The position numbers were made by a program, and so were the translations under genes. From Thiocystis violascens (lineage in GTDB: Bacteria; Pseudomonadota; Gammaproteobacteria; Chromatiales; Chromatiaceae): DNA of 64,000 nucleotides. The DNA lies in contig DYNM01000001.1 of NCBI GenBank assembly GCA_020721065.1, positions 1 through 64,000 on the forward strand. Reading direction: 5' to 3'. The stretch's first letter is position 1; every line of letters begins with the position of its first letter. This document shows positions 28,522 to 37,013 of this stretch, in pieces. The notes beneath the pieces were generated by a model. That model was not told the origin of the DNA. It worked only from the letters and a program-made list of their open reading frames with translations, and made no database searches.

Positions 28522-29261
28522 TGATAGTGCTCCGTAGTGTAATGACCGGGCGTGTGGCGACGATGGCGCGTCAACCCGCGTGCTTCGAGGATGACCTTGG
28601 CATCTTTAATCATCGCCGAATTGCCGCACAACATGACGTGACTGTCCGTCGGCGTCAGCGTCGCGCCAGCAGCAGCTTCCAACTCTCCACTGCTCAACAA
28701 CGCGGTGATGCGCCCGGACAAGGCGTCGGGATGCGCTTCACGACTGACGGCAGCGAGCACCTGCAAGCGTTCGCCATGCTGTTGTTGCAGCTCCGCAAGC
28801 AGCGTTTGGTATGCTAAATCAGCCACTTGGCGCACCCCGTGTACCAAAATCACCCGCTGGAAACGTTCCCAAGGCGTGCGCGTGCGCAGAATCGACAGAT
28901 ACACTCCCAAACCGGTGCCCGTCGCTAATAACCATAAATTTTCAGTGGGTTGCACCGTTTCCAGCGTAAAAATACCACCCGCGTCAGCAGTGACCCACAG
29001 CGCGTCTCCAACTTGCAATGCTGACAGCGATGCAGTGAGTGAACCGCCATTTACTTCATTAAAGAAAATCTCTAACGGACGCTCATGCGGCGGATTCGCT
29101 AACGAATAAGGACGACCAATACGCTCATCCGCAACATCCAATGCAACTTTAATGTATTGCCCAGCGTAAAATGGATTGATTGGCGCGTCGAATTGCAGGC
29201 TATACAATCCTTCAGCCCATTGTCGTTTTGCGACGACTTCCCCCTTTACCCAATCACTCAT
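28518..29261 (-). CDS. fpr: Ferredoxin--NADP+ reductase
   Basis: Exchanges electrons between ferredoxin or flavodoxin and NADPH. The 247-residue FAD enzyme has the FAD motif GRPYSLAN, the FNR-type [18 protein letters not shown], the NADP-binding [15 protein letters not shown] and the C-terminal [14 protein letters not shown]. The ATG at 29261 ([20 protein letters not shown]) matches bacterial Fpr N-termini; the ORF is open upstream. In a phototroph, reduced ferredoxin feeds the DPOR protein BchL, so this enzyme may help set that pool; this is inference. Confidence 0.92.
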   Translation of the reverse strand: MSDWVKGEVVAKRQWAEGLYSLQFDAPINPFYAGQYIKVALDVADERIGRPYSLANPPHERPLEIFFNEVNGGSLTASLSALQVGDALWVTADAGGIFTLETVQPTENLWLLATGTGLGVYLSILRTRTPWERFQRVILVHGVRQVADLAYQTLLAELQQQHGERLQVLAAVSREAHPDALSGRITALLSSGELEAAAGATLTPTDSHVMLCGNSAMIKDAKVILEARGLTRHRRHTPGHYTTEHYH

Positions 29262-29375
29262 GGCATCAATTCCGTTGTGTGGAAAAATAGTTGTCAATAA
29301 AATGCAGTTGGAGCAACGATTGTGATCGTCAACCGTATCACGCAATAAAATCGTTGCAACACGGCATTGACTGTT

Positions 29376-30233
29376 TTAAGCAATTGATGATTCTGACAAC
29401 TGCAAATCCGCCCACAGCCGCGCAGTGGTGGCAGCTTGATTCATGGTGTAAAAGTGCAACCCCGGCGCACCACCCGCAATTAACTGGCGACATAAATTCA
29501 ATACAACTTCGTAGCCAAAAGCGCGAATGCTTGCCACATCATCACCAAATCCTTCTAAACGACGACGTATCCAACGCGGAATTTCTGCGCCACAACTATC
29601 TGAAAAACGCGCCAATTGTGTGTAATTGGTAATTGGCATGATGCCCGGTACAATCGGAATTTGAATTGCGTTTTTATGGCAATCCGCAACGAATGTAAAA
29701 TACGCATCAGCATTATAAAAATACTGCGTAATTGCGCCATCCGCACCCGCATCAACTTTGCGCTTGAAATTGTCTAAATCGCGGCTGGGATTACCCGCTT
29801 GTGGATGACATTCAGGATAAGCGGCAACTTCAATATGAAAGGCGCTACCGAATTCAGCGCGAATGAATTCAACTAATTCATTAGCATAATGAAACGCGCC
29901 GCGTTCACCCGCTCCCATTCCCGATGGCATATCACCGCGCAACGCTACAATGCGGCGAATTCCACGCTGATGATAATGCTGCAATAGTTCGCGCATTTGT
30001 TCACGGGTAGAACCAATACAAGCGAGATGTGGCGCGGTATCAATGTGTAATTCTCGCAACCATGCCACGGTATCTAAAGTGCCGTCGCGGGTAGAACCAC
30101 CAGCGCCATAAGTCACTGAAAAATAAGCGGGGTTAAGCGCAGTTAGTTGGGCAATTTCCAGCTTGAGTTTTGCCATGCCTTCAGCAGTTTTAGGAGGAAA
30201 TAACTCAACGCTGTATTGCGGTTGTGAGGACAT
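29376..30233 (-). CDS. metF: 5,10-methylenetetrahydrofolate reductase
   Basis: A flavoenzyme producing 5-methyltetrahydrofolate for methionine synthesis. The roughly 285 residues include YSVELFPPKTAEG (catalytic Glu), YFSVTYGAGGSTRDGT, GIRRIVALRGDMPSG, VAAYPECHPQA, KVDAGADGAITQYFYNADAY and VPGIMPITNY, all classical. The start ATG at 30233 is preferred over one 18 bp upstream. It lies near ahcY-type C1 metabolism in function only; no riboswitch-like leader was recognised between metF and sucD. Confidence 0.95.
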   Translation of the reverse strand: MSSQPQYSVELFPPKTAEGMAKLKLEIAQLTALNPAYFSVTYGAGGSTRDGTLDTVAWLRELHIDTAPHLACIGSTREQMRELLQHYHQRGIRRIVALRGDMPSGMGAGERGAFHYANELVEFIRAEFGSAFHIEVAAYPECHPQAGNPSRDLDNFKRKVDAGADGAITQYFYNADAYFTFVADCHKNAIQIPIVPGIMPITNYTQLARFSDSCGAEIPRWIRRRLEGFGDDVASIRAFGYEVVLNLCRQLIAGGAPGLHFYTMNQAATTARLWADLQLSESSIA

Positions 30234-30304
30234 AAAGATGATCTCTTTCATTAAATAACCAGCACATCAATGATGCGCTTCATTGCCGTGCTCATGCTGA
30301 TTGT

Positions 30305-31177
30305 TTATTCAGCTAATAATTCCGCCATGCGCGTTCCCATTAACGCCGGTGAATGAACGGTGAATACGCCAGCCGCTTCTAATGCCGCATATTTCCCCGC
30401 TGCGGTGCCGTGTCCGCCGGTGACAATCGCGCCGGCGTGTCCCATCCGTTTGCCGGCGGGCGCGGTGACGCCAGCGATGTAGGCGACCACCGGTTTGGTC
30501 ATGTGTGCCTGAATAAATGCGGCGGCGGCTTCTTCGGCGCTGCCGCCAATTTCACCGACCAAGATCACGCCGTCAGTCGCGGAGTCAGCCGCAAACAGCC
30601 GCAAACAATCAACAAAATCAAGCCCTTGAATGGGATCGCCGCCAATGCCAATGCAGGTGCTTTGTCCCAGCCCGGCGGCGGTGGTTTGAAAGACCGCCTC
30701 ATAGGTGAGGGTGCCGGAGCGCGAGACAATCCCGATGCGTCCGGGGCGATGAATGTGTCCGGGCATGATGCCGATTTTGCACGCGCCGGGCGTGATGATG
30801 CCGGGACAATTCGGGCCGATGAGGACGCTCGTGCTGTGCGCCAGCGCCGCTTTGACGCGCAGCATATCCAGCACCGGGATACCTTCGGTAATGCAGACGA
30901 TGACGCCGATGCCAGCATCCGCTGCTTCTAAAATGGCATCCGCTGCGAACGCTGCGGGCACATAAATCATGCTGGCGGTTGCGCCCGTCGCTTGCACCGC
31001 GTCGTGTACGGTATCAAACACCGGTCGCCCCAAGTGTTGTTGTCCACCTTTGCCGGGCGTCACGCCGCCAACCAATTGGGTGCCATATGCCAACGCTTGT
31101 TCACTGTGAAACGTGCCCTGTTTGCCAGTAAAACCCTGACAAATCAAACGAGTTTCTGCATCAACTAATACGCTCAT
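30305..31177 (-). CDS. sucD: Succinate--CoA ligase, alpha subunit
   Basis: The 290-residue subunit binds CoA and carries the phosphorylated histidine. It shows [79 protein letters not shown] and the active-site region [14 protein letters not shown] (catalytic His near 246). Its start overlaps the sucC stop by 4 bp. This pair is alone here, without sucA/sucB or sdh neighbours. Confidence 0.96.
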   Translation of the reverse strand: MSVLVDAETRLICQGFTGKQGTFHSEQALAYGTQLVGGVTPGKGGQQHLGRPVFDTVHDAVQATGATASMIYVPAAFAADAILEAADAGIGVIVCITEGIPVLDMLRVKAALAHSTSVLIGPNCPGIITPGACKIGIMPGHIHRPGRIGIVSRSGTLTYEAVFQTTAAGLGQSTCIGIGGDPIQGLDFVDCLRLFAADSATDGVILVGEIGGSAEEAAAAFIQAHMTKPVVAYIAGVTAPAGKRMGHAGAIVTGGHGTAAGKYAALEAAGVFTVHSPALMGTRMAELLAE

Positions 31178-32346
31178 TGTCCCCGCTCCTGTGCTGCTGC
31201 CACCACCCGCTCTGCCGCTTCCGTCAAGCTGCTGGCAGTCAGCACTGCTAAGTCACTGGCAGCAAGCAATTGCAGCCCTTGTTCGGCGTTGGTGCCCGCT
31301 AACCGCACCACAATGGGTACCGTCACTGCGACCTCGCGCACCGCCTGCATGATGCCTTCCGCAATCAAATCACAACGCACGATGCCGCCAAAAATGTTGA
31401 CCAACACTGCCGCGACCTTCGGATCAGACAAGATCAATTTGAACGCTTCTGCGACTCGCGCTGCGGTGGCACCGCCGCCAACGTCAAGAAAATTAGCAGG
31501 CGTACCGCCGTGCAGCTTGACTAAATCCAGCGTCGCCATTGCCAGCCCCGCGCCGTTGACCATGCAGCCAATGTTGCCGTCAAGACTGATGTAATTGAGT
31601 TCATGGCGCTGTGCCTGCGCTTCACGCGCATCTTCTTGAGTGAGATCACGCAGCGCCGCCAGTTCGGGATGACGATACAGCGCGTTGTCATCCAAGTTGA
31701 GCTTGGCATCCAGCGCCAGCAAGGTGCCGTCGTCAGTCACCACCAACGGGTTGATTTCAATCAACGTGGCGTCGCAGTCGGTCGCCAATTGATACAACCC
31801 CGCCATGAACGCAGCGAGCTGTTGGCTTTGTGGCGCATTTAAGCCGAGCGCGAAACCAAGACGGCGCACCTGATACGGCTGGACACCGGTCGCTGGATGC
31901 ACCGTTACCCGCACGATCTGCTCTGGTGTGGCGGCGGCAACGGCTTCGATGTCCATGCCTCCAGCAGCAGACGCGATAAACACAAACTGCGCGGCGGCGC
32001 GATCCAGCAGCAGACTCAAATACAGTTCTCGCGCCAACGCGGTTGGTTCTTCAATCAACACCTGCGCGACAGGTAGCCCGGCGGCACCGCTTTGGTGGGT
32101 GACGAGTCGGGAGCCGAGCAGCCGTTGGGTGGTCTCAACAGCCTGTTGTGGAGAATCGACGTGGAGCACGCCGCCCGCTTTGCCGCGACCACCGGCATGA
32201 ATCTGCGCTTTGACCATCCAGCGCGAGCCGCCGAGGTCAGCGCAGGCGGTGGGGACGGCAGCAGCAGTGGTAACAACGATTCCACGCGGGACGGGGAGGC
32301 GATAGCGTTGCAAGAGTTGTTTGGCTTGATATTCGTGTAGGTTCAT
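31174..32346 (-). CDS. sucC: Succinate--CoA ligase, beta subunit
   Basis: The 390-residue ATP-grasp subunit starts [20 protein letters not shown] at 32346; a longer in-frame start at 32388 is unlikely. Further motifs: [68 protein letters not shown] and [17 protein letters not shown] (grasping nucleotide and the power-helix Glu). Together with SucD it interconverts succinyl-CoA and succinate with substrate-level phosphorylation. It ends the intact gene block; decayed modules lie upstream. Confidence 0.95.
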   Translation of the reverse strand: MNLHEYQAKQLLQRYRLPVPRGIVVTTAAAVPTACADLGGSRWMVKAQIHAGGRGKAGGVLHVDSPQQAVETTQRLLGSRLVTHQSGAAGLPVAQVLIEEPTALARELYLSLLLDRAAAQFVFIASAAGGMDIEAVAAATPEQIVRVTVHPATGVQPYQVRRLGFALGLNAPQSQQLAAFMAGLYQLATDCDATLIEINPLVVTDDGTLLALDAKLNLDDNALYRHPELAALRDLTQEDAREAQAQRHELNYISLDGNIGCMVNGAGLAMATLDLVKLHGGTPANFLDVGGGATAARVAEAFKLILSDPKVAAVLVNIFGGIVRCDLIAEGIMQAVREVAVTVPIVVRLAGTNAEQGLQLLAASDLAVLTASSLTEAAERVVAAAQERGQ

Positions 32347-32442
32347 TGCGTTCTCGATCACTGCAGCTGGCGCAGAATTAGTAACCACTGCAATTCTGAG
32401 CTACTTGTTTGGGTACTGCAATCAACTAATCCAAGGGCTACA

Positions 32443-32768
32443 TCAAATGCGCGGTGCATAAACTGAATGCTCTTCCACCCAATAAATCACCACGCAAGCA
32501 TCCAAATAAATCATTTTTCAATTCCAACTATCAGACATTTCGCGGATTTGGGTTTCAATATCAGCATCAGAAAGTCGCAAAGATGTTGGCAGTGAATGCG
32601 CTTTTAAGGTCGCTAAAAGTTGATGCGTAACGCCTTTTTCAATCGCTTTAACAGGAGAGACGGTTCAATAATGGTGATAAAAACCTTAACGGGTTCGGTA
32701 ATTTCCACTGCTTCAGAAAAAGATAATCTTCGTTTAGGGTCATAAATCGCTTCAATAGTTTGCATCAT
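32443..32768 (-). pseudogene. Decayed toxin-antitoxin module, PIN-domain (VapBC-like)
   Basis: The minus strand carries an antitoxin start (MMQTIEAIYDPKRRLSFSEA, ending in EITEPVKVFITI) typical of small type II antitoxins. It continues after a frameshift as VTHQLLATLKAHS, LSDADIETQIREMSDSW and a stop at 32518-32520. Four bases on, an ATG at 32514 begins MIYLDACVVIYWVEEHSVY, the N-terminus of a PIN-domain toxin with its first acidic residue, but it stops after 23 codons. Most of the toxin is gone. Identity rests on motif recognition. Confidence 0.65.
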
Positions 32769-32877
32769 TTTGAGTTCTAAACCCTTGGTTTAAGTGATTC
32801 GATTTAGTGCATTTTTTGTAATGCAATCAAGGTAATGTGTTGCGAATCATACTGAGATAATCATCCAAACAGAACAC

Positions 32878-32918
32878 ACAAAAACGCCCCCGACTTTGCA
32901 GTCGGGGGCGTTTTTCTA
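32878..32918. terminator. Strong bidirectional terminator, copy 1
   Basis: Perfect 12-bp stem ACGCCCCCGACT / AGTCGGGGGCGT around TTGC (loop), flanked by A5 and T5. It directly follows the higA-like stop codon on the minus strand. An identical hairpin lies at 33449-33487. Confidence 0.9.
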
Positions 32919-33149
32919 ATTATTTAATGGTGGGAGATTCATTTCGTAGTTTTCAATGAGATCGCCAACCACTGCAATCATTGAATACAACGGATGATCC
33001 GCATCATCACGAACACTGTCTAATAAAGAATTCAGTAGGTCTATCATGTACTCGTATTCACTTTCATTACTAACATGTGAGAACTGAATGAGAGATTGAA
33101 GTGTTTGCCAAGCGGGAACCACAGATTGCAAGTTAATTATGGCGCTCAT
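32916..33149 (-). CDS. Truncated HigA-like antitoxin lacking the HTH domain
   Basis: A 77-residue protein whose sequence (VVPAWQTLQSLIQFSHVSNE, SEYEYMIDLLNSLLDSV, HPLYSMIAVVGDLIENYE) looks like the N-terminal domain of HigA-type antitoxins. Those proteins continue with a helix-turn-helix of about 60 residues, which is absent; the stop is followed at once by a terminator. The ATG at 33149 overlaps the stop of the broken higB by 4 bp, the usual toxin-antitoxin coupling. Either a decayed partner or a minimal antitoxin without DNA binding. Confidence 0.6.
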   Translation of the reverse strand: MSAIINLQSVVPAWQTLQSLIQFSHVSNESEYEYMIDLLNSLLDSVRDDADHPLYSMIAVVGDLIENYEMNLPPLNN

Positions 33150-33419
33150 TTTCGTTTCCACTGATTACGGTTATATTCAGCGTGTGTCATCACACTGCGG
33201 ATATAAATGCGTTGTTTATCATAGTGAATAACTGTTGCCACCAATATCAAAGATTGTAAAACCATCAACGTAGTCAGCGGTATTAAATGTTTGACGTAGT
33301 GCAGGAAAAGAGTGTGCAGACATTTGAGATGCTTTACGAAACCAATCTTCAAGAATGGTCATGGATTCAGGATGGCATTCCCAAAATTCCCTGAGAGGTT
33401 TTTTTGAAATTAGTCGCAT
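33146..33419 (-). pseudogene. HigB-like mRNA interferase toxin, frameshifted
   Basis: The first frame reads MRLISKKPLREFWECHPES, WFRKASQMSAHSFPALRQ, TFNTADYVDGFTIFDIGGN, then runs to a stop. The next frame continues VATVIHYDKQRIYIRSVMTH, AEYNRNQW. Together these are the complete HigB (RelE/ParE-fold ribosome-dependent RNase) pattern except for the short segment expected after GGN (K-Y-R-L-I type), so a deletion of roughly 19 bases near 33230-33240 explains both the gap and the shift. Non-functional as read. Confidence 0.75.
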
Positions 33420-33446
33420 TGATTATGCCAAAGAGTTTACTTAAGT

Positions 33447-33488
33447 TACAAAAAAACGCCCCCGACTTTGCAGTCGGGGGCGTTTTTT
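33447..33488. terminator. Strong bidirectional terminator, copy 2
   Basis: Same 12-bp stem and TTGC loop as at 32878-32918, with A7 and T6 flanks. It lies 25 bp after the PEP-CTERM gene stop on the minus strand and just upstream of the higB remnant. Confidence 0.9.
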
Positions 33489-33511
33489 AATTCAGAACTG
33501 CGTGGTTAGAA

Positions 33512-34210
33512 TTACGCAGCTTTACGGCGACGGCTGGCAGCAAAACCTAACAGACCAATTCCGAATAAGCCGAGGGTTGCAGGCTCAGGAACCCCTTCAC
33601 GAGTTTCAACCAAGTCAATCTGAGCATCCCAAGCCGTTGGACCACTAAACGCCATTGAAAATGAAGTTACATCGTTGGCAGCGGTCGGAACATTGAATAA
33701 TGAGAAATTAATGAAAAAGTCCGCACCAGACGAGCCATCCAGAAATGTCTTGCTGTAAGTGGAAGCTCCACCATTAATGCTAAATAAAACAGTGAGATCG
33801 TTGTCAATTGCATTTGGCAACGCTAAATACAAACCGGTTGCTGTTGGCATGGTTAAATCTACATGATCTATTCCAGACCACTCAATCGTAATGGTGCTGG
33901 TAGCAACTGGTCCGTTGGCCATAGATAACACAGTATTCAAAGGATTAGTCGGATCAGGACCGATGTCCGCATAGATACCGTTAGCACCAGCACCATTACC
34001 AACGAAGTCGCTGATCGTCAAAGTGCGGGTAGTGCCCAAGAAAAGATCAATTGAACTTTCAGTAGCCGTGGAAACTGCGTTTGCAGTACTGGAAGTCACA
34101 GAAGAGGATTGTGCATGACTAAAATCATCAATAACTATCGCTTGTGCCGTACCAGAAGCAAGAATGCCGAAAACGCTTGCAGCGAGTAAATTTAATTTGA
34201 AGTTGTTCAT
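33512..34210 (-). CDS. PEP-CTERM sorted exported protein
   Basis: A 232-residue secreted protein. It has a signal peptide at the N-terminus (NNFKLNLLAASVFGILASGT, cleavage after AQA). A Ser/Thr-rich beta-type body follows. The C-terminal sorting signal is VPEPATLGLFGIGLLGFAAS then RRRKAA: PEP motif, hydrophobic helix, basic tail. Such proteins are processed by exosortase and anchored or released with exopolysaccharide. The body is not recognised. It predicts an EpsH-type exosortase elsewhere in the genome. Monocistronic, with its own terminator. Confidence 0.9.
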   Translation of the reverse strand: MNNFKLNLLAASVFGILASGTAQAIVIDDFSHAQSSSVTSSTANAVSTATESSIDLFLGTTRTLTISDFVGNGAGANGIYADIGPDPTNPLNTVLSMANGPVATSTITIEWSGIDHVDLTMPTATGLYLALPNAIDNDLTVLFSINGGASTYSKTFLDGSSGADFFINFSLFNVPTAANDVTSFSMAFSGPTAWDAQIDLVETREGVPEPATLGLFGIGLLGFAASRRRKAA

Positions 34211-34499
34211 GGTTAAAACTCCGCGTTTGAGTTAAAAAATTGTTTCAAGATTGCAGTTTTTAGCTTGTCAAACTGCAGGATCAACGACAGTTTAGCATCC
34301 ATCATGCCAAAACAAAAATAACCTTTATTTTCAAGTTATTAAGTTTTGTATGGCAACTAATTTACATCGTTTAAGCCACAATCTGTATAAAAAATCGACA
34401 CTAAACTAGACCGTGACTTGCATAATACCTTCGCAGCGATAGTGAATAAAATCAATAACTTAATTTTAAGCTACCTATGCGTTAACCTTGATCTTTAAC
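34211..34499. promoter_or_regulatory. AT-rich divergent promoter region, left part
   Basis: No gene seen in this stretch between the PEP-CTERM gene and the hemE upstream palindrome. It is AT-rich with several T/A runs and should contain the PEP-CTERM promoter on the minus strand; boxes could not be fixed. Confidence 0.35.
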
Positions 34500-34520
34500 A
34501 GTGTTGTCATCGCCAACACT
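34500..34520. promoter_or_regulatory. Palindrome upstream of hemE, PpsR-site-like
   Basis: AGTGTTG-tcatcgc-CAACACT is a perfect 7-bp inverted repeat with a 7-bp spacer. Within it TGT and ACA are 11 bp apart, close to the PpsR/CrtJ consensus TGT-N12-ACA. It lies 197 bp before the hemE ATG. It might instead be a hairpin in a transcript, but no gene upstream on the plus strand needs a terminator. Confidence 0.4.
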
Positions 34521-34716
34521 TTGTTTATTAAAGCAGATTAAACAAAACTCTTTGCTGCACTTCGCACCAGCAGCGTTAGAATTTCATGCGCTAAACACTG
34601 TAAAGAAAAACGACACTGCCATTTGTACGGACAAGTCACGTCCGCACTGCCAAAGTGTAGAATATGCGCTCGAATCATTCACTCAACTTCCACTTTTACT
34701 GCGCGGGCACCGTTCC

Positions 34717-35778
34717 ATGACTCCCTTATTAAACGATACTTTTCTGCGGGCGCTGCTGCGCCAACCTGTTGATTACACGCCAGTTTGGATGATGCGCCAA
34801 GCTGGGCGCTATTTGCCCGAATACCGCGCCACCCGCGCTAAAGCCGGCAGTTTTATGGAGCTGTGTAAAAATCCTGAACTCGCCTGCGAAGTCACCTTGC
34901 AACCGTTGGAACGGTTTCCGCTCGATGCTGCGATTTTGTTTTCCGACATCCTCACCGTGCCGGATGCGATGGGACTGGGGCTGTATTTTGCGGAAGGCGA
35001 AGGTCCGCATTTTGAGCGCCCGGTGCGCACCGCAGCGGATGTCGCCAAGATCGCCGTGCCCGATCCCGAAGATGAATTGAAATATGTCATGGACGCCGTT
35101 TCCACGATCCGTGCCGCGCTGGCTGGACGAGTGCCTTTGATCGGTTTTTCCGGCAGCCCGTGGACGTTGGCGACCTATATGGTTGAGGGTAGCGGCACTA
35201 AAAACTTCTCACATATCAAGGGCATGATGTTTGATCGCCCCGATTTGTTGCACACTTTATTGGACAAAACCGCGCAATCCGTAACCAGCTATCTCAACGC
35301 GCAGGTCGCTCGCGGTGCTCAGGCTGTCATGATTTTTGACACTTGGGGCGGCGTGTTGGCACCGGCGAATTATCGGGAATTTTCGCTGGCATATATGCAG
35401 CAGGTGATTGAAGGCCTGACCCGCGAAGCCGACGGACGCAAGGTGCCGGTGATTCTGTTCACCAAAAACGGCGGGCAATGGCTCGGCGACATGGCCAACA
35501 CCGGCTGCGACGCACTTGGCGTCGATTGGACGACTGATCTGGCTGATGCGCGGCGCATGGTGGACAACCGCGTTGCACTGCAAGGCAATCTTGATCCTTG
35601 CACGTTGTACGCCTCGCCCGAATATATCCGCGACGCAGTTGCCAAAGTGCTCGCCAGCTACGGACACGGCACTGGACATGTTTTCAATCTTGGGCATGGA
35701 ATTACGCCAGATGTGAATCCAGATCATGCCGCTGCTTTTGTCGCCGCAGTACACGAATTGAGCCGAGCATATCATTAA
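34717..35778 (+). CDS. hemE: Uroporphyrinogen decarboxylase
   Basis: Converts uroporphyrinogen III to coproporphyrinogen III, the last step shared by heme and bacteriochlorophyll before oxidation. The 353-residue protein starts at the ATG at 34717. Motifs: [20 protein letters not shown] (catalytic Arg region), [16 protein letters not shown] (Asp), [53 protein letters not shown] and [13 protein letters not shown]. All active-site features are present. A sizeable 197-bp leader with a palindrome precedes it. Confidence 0.96.
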   Translation: MTPLLNDTFLRALLRQPVDYTPVWMMRQAGRYLPEYRATRAKAGSFMELCKNPELACEVTLQPLERFPLDAAILFSDILTVPDAMGLGLYFAEGEGPHFERPVRTAADVAKIAVPDPEDELKYVMDAVSTIRAALAGRVPLIGFSGSPWTLATYMVEGSGTKNFSHIKGMMFDRPDLLHTLLDKTAQSVTSYLNAQVARGAQAVMIFDTWGGVLAPANYREFSLAYMQQVIEGLTREADGRKVPVILFTKNGGQWLGDMANTGCDALGVDWTTDLADARRMVDNRVALQGNLDPCTLYASPEYIRDAVAKVLASYGHGTGHVFNLGHGITPDVNPDHAAAFVAAVHELSRAYH

Positions 35779-35786
35779 GTTTTTCC

Positions 35787-35816
35787 AGCCCCCTGATAAA
35801 AAAGGGGGCTTTTTTC
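35787..35816 (+). terminator. Terminator of hemE
   Basis: AGCCCCC-tgataaaaaa-GGGGGCT stem (35787-35810) followed by T6, 9 bp after the hemE stop. Confidence 0.9.
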
Positions 35817-35840
35817 ATTTTGCTAAATTGAGCGCCTCTG

Positions 35841-36899
35841 ATGTTGTTTTCTAAACTTCCCGATAATCCCGGTGCTGAACAATCGTTTATCTCGCATTTT
35901 ATTGAGTTGCGAGATCGTATCATTGCGATGTTAATCGCAATTGGTATTTTTATTTTAGTGTTATTTCCGTTTGCCAATGATATTTATAGCTTTGTCGCCG
36001 AGCCGCTGCTGGCGCAATTACCAACTGGCAGCACCATGATTGCCACCCAAGTCATTTCACCATTTTTAACGCCATTTAAGCTGGCGATGGTGGCAGCGAT
36101 TTTTTTGGCAATGCCTTATCTGTTATATCAATTGTGGGAATTTGTTTCGCCTGGATTATACAAACACGAAAAACGCTTCGCAGTACCGTTATTAGCATCA
36201 AGCATTGCCTTGTTTTATCTCGGAGTTGCTTTTGCTTATTATTTAGTTTTTCCAATCATTTTTGGTTTTATGGCAGCAACCACACCTGATGGCGTGGCAA
36301 TGATGACTGATATTGCGGCGTATTTAGATTTTGTCTTAACCTTATTTTTTGCTTTTGGCTTGGCATTTGAGATTCCGGTAGCAACCATTTTGCTAGTTGT
36401 TGTTGGCGCAGTGACGATTGAAAGTTTAGTTGATAAGCGTCCATATATCATCGTTGGCGCATTTATTGTGGGCATGTTTCTAACGCCACCTGATGTTTTT
36501 TCACAAACGATGCTCGCAGTGCCGATGTGGTTATTATTTGAATTAGGCATTGTGTTTGCGCGTTTAATGGTGCAACAACGGGACGTTATTACGCCACAAA
36601 CTCCAGTACCGCCCCGCCCCACTGCGCCTCAACCGTTACCCCGTGCGCCTTCATTAACAAAAACAAGTCGCGCTGATGTCCTTGCGGCAGATGAAGCGGA
36701 TCATCTCGCGCCAACACAAACTCCGATTACAGAACTTCCGGTGAATTCGGTAGAAGCAAAATTGCTGCGGGCCCAACGCTTGCGCGAATTAAACAATCTG
36801 TTTGCCACGCGCCAGATTTTGTATGAAGTGTTAGAAGAAGGTGATGCTGACCAACGCGCAGTGGCGCGGAATATCTTGGCGCAATTAGATGATGACTAA
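35841..36899 (+). CDS. tatC: Twin-arginine translocase subunit TatC with a C-terminal extension
   Basis: Core of the Tat pathway that exports folded, often cofactor-bearing proteins. Residues 1-250 form the six-helix TatC (FISHFIELRDRIIAMLIAIG, PYLLYQLWEFVSPGLYKHEK with the conserved Glu, FAFGLAFEIPVA, FLTPPDVFSQTMLAVPMWLLFE). A tail of about 100 residues follows: a Pro-rich linker (PVPPRPTAPQPLPRAPS) and a final helical segment (LLRAQRLRELNNLFATRQIL, YEVLEEGDADQRAVARNILA) that resembles the C-terminal domain of FimV-type proteins. No tatA or tatB is adjacent in the window. Confidence 0.92.
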   Translation: MLFSKLPDNPGAEQSFISHFIELRDRIIAMLIAIGIFILVLFPFANDIYSFVAEPLLAQLPTGSTMIATQVISPFLTPFKLAMVAAIFLAMPYLLYQLWEFVSPGLYKHEKRFAVPLLASSIALFYLGVAFAYYLVFPIIFGFMAATTPDGVAMMTDIAAYLDFVLTLFFAFGLAFEIPVATILLVVVGAVTIESLVDKRPYIIVGAFIVGMFLTPPDVFSQTMLAVPMWLLFELGIVFARLMVQQRDVITPQTPVPPRPTAPQPLPRAPSLTKTSRADVLAADEADHLAPTQTPITELPVNSVEAKLLRAQRLRELNNLFATRQILYEVLEEGDADQRAVARNILAQLDDD

Positions 36900-36952
36900 A
36901 AAATCATTTTGTTGCTAGTTTTAGGCATTCACTACTCGCGTTCACGCTTGCT

Positions 36953-36976
36953 TAATAAATACACTACTATTTATTA
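36953..36976. terminator. AT-rich hairpin after tatC
   Basis: TAATAAATA-cactac-TATTTATTA, a perfect 9-bp AT stem, lies between tatC and the GTPase locus. It is weak thermodynamically; it may mark the end of the tatC transcript. Confidence 0.3.
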
Positions 36977-37013
36977 ATCTTCTCAAGACAAAATATCATC
37001 CGAGGAGCTAACG

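Noticed and set aside
29291..29375. Small plus-strand gene between fpr and metF
   Set aside because: Its frame runs antisense into metF and no ribosome binding site or family match is seen.
30234..30304. SAM-type riboswitch upstream of metF
   Set aside because: The gap is only about 70 bp, and holds a simple GCGCATC/GATGTGC-like hairpin without conserved riboswitch segments.
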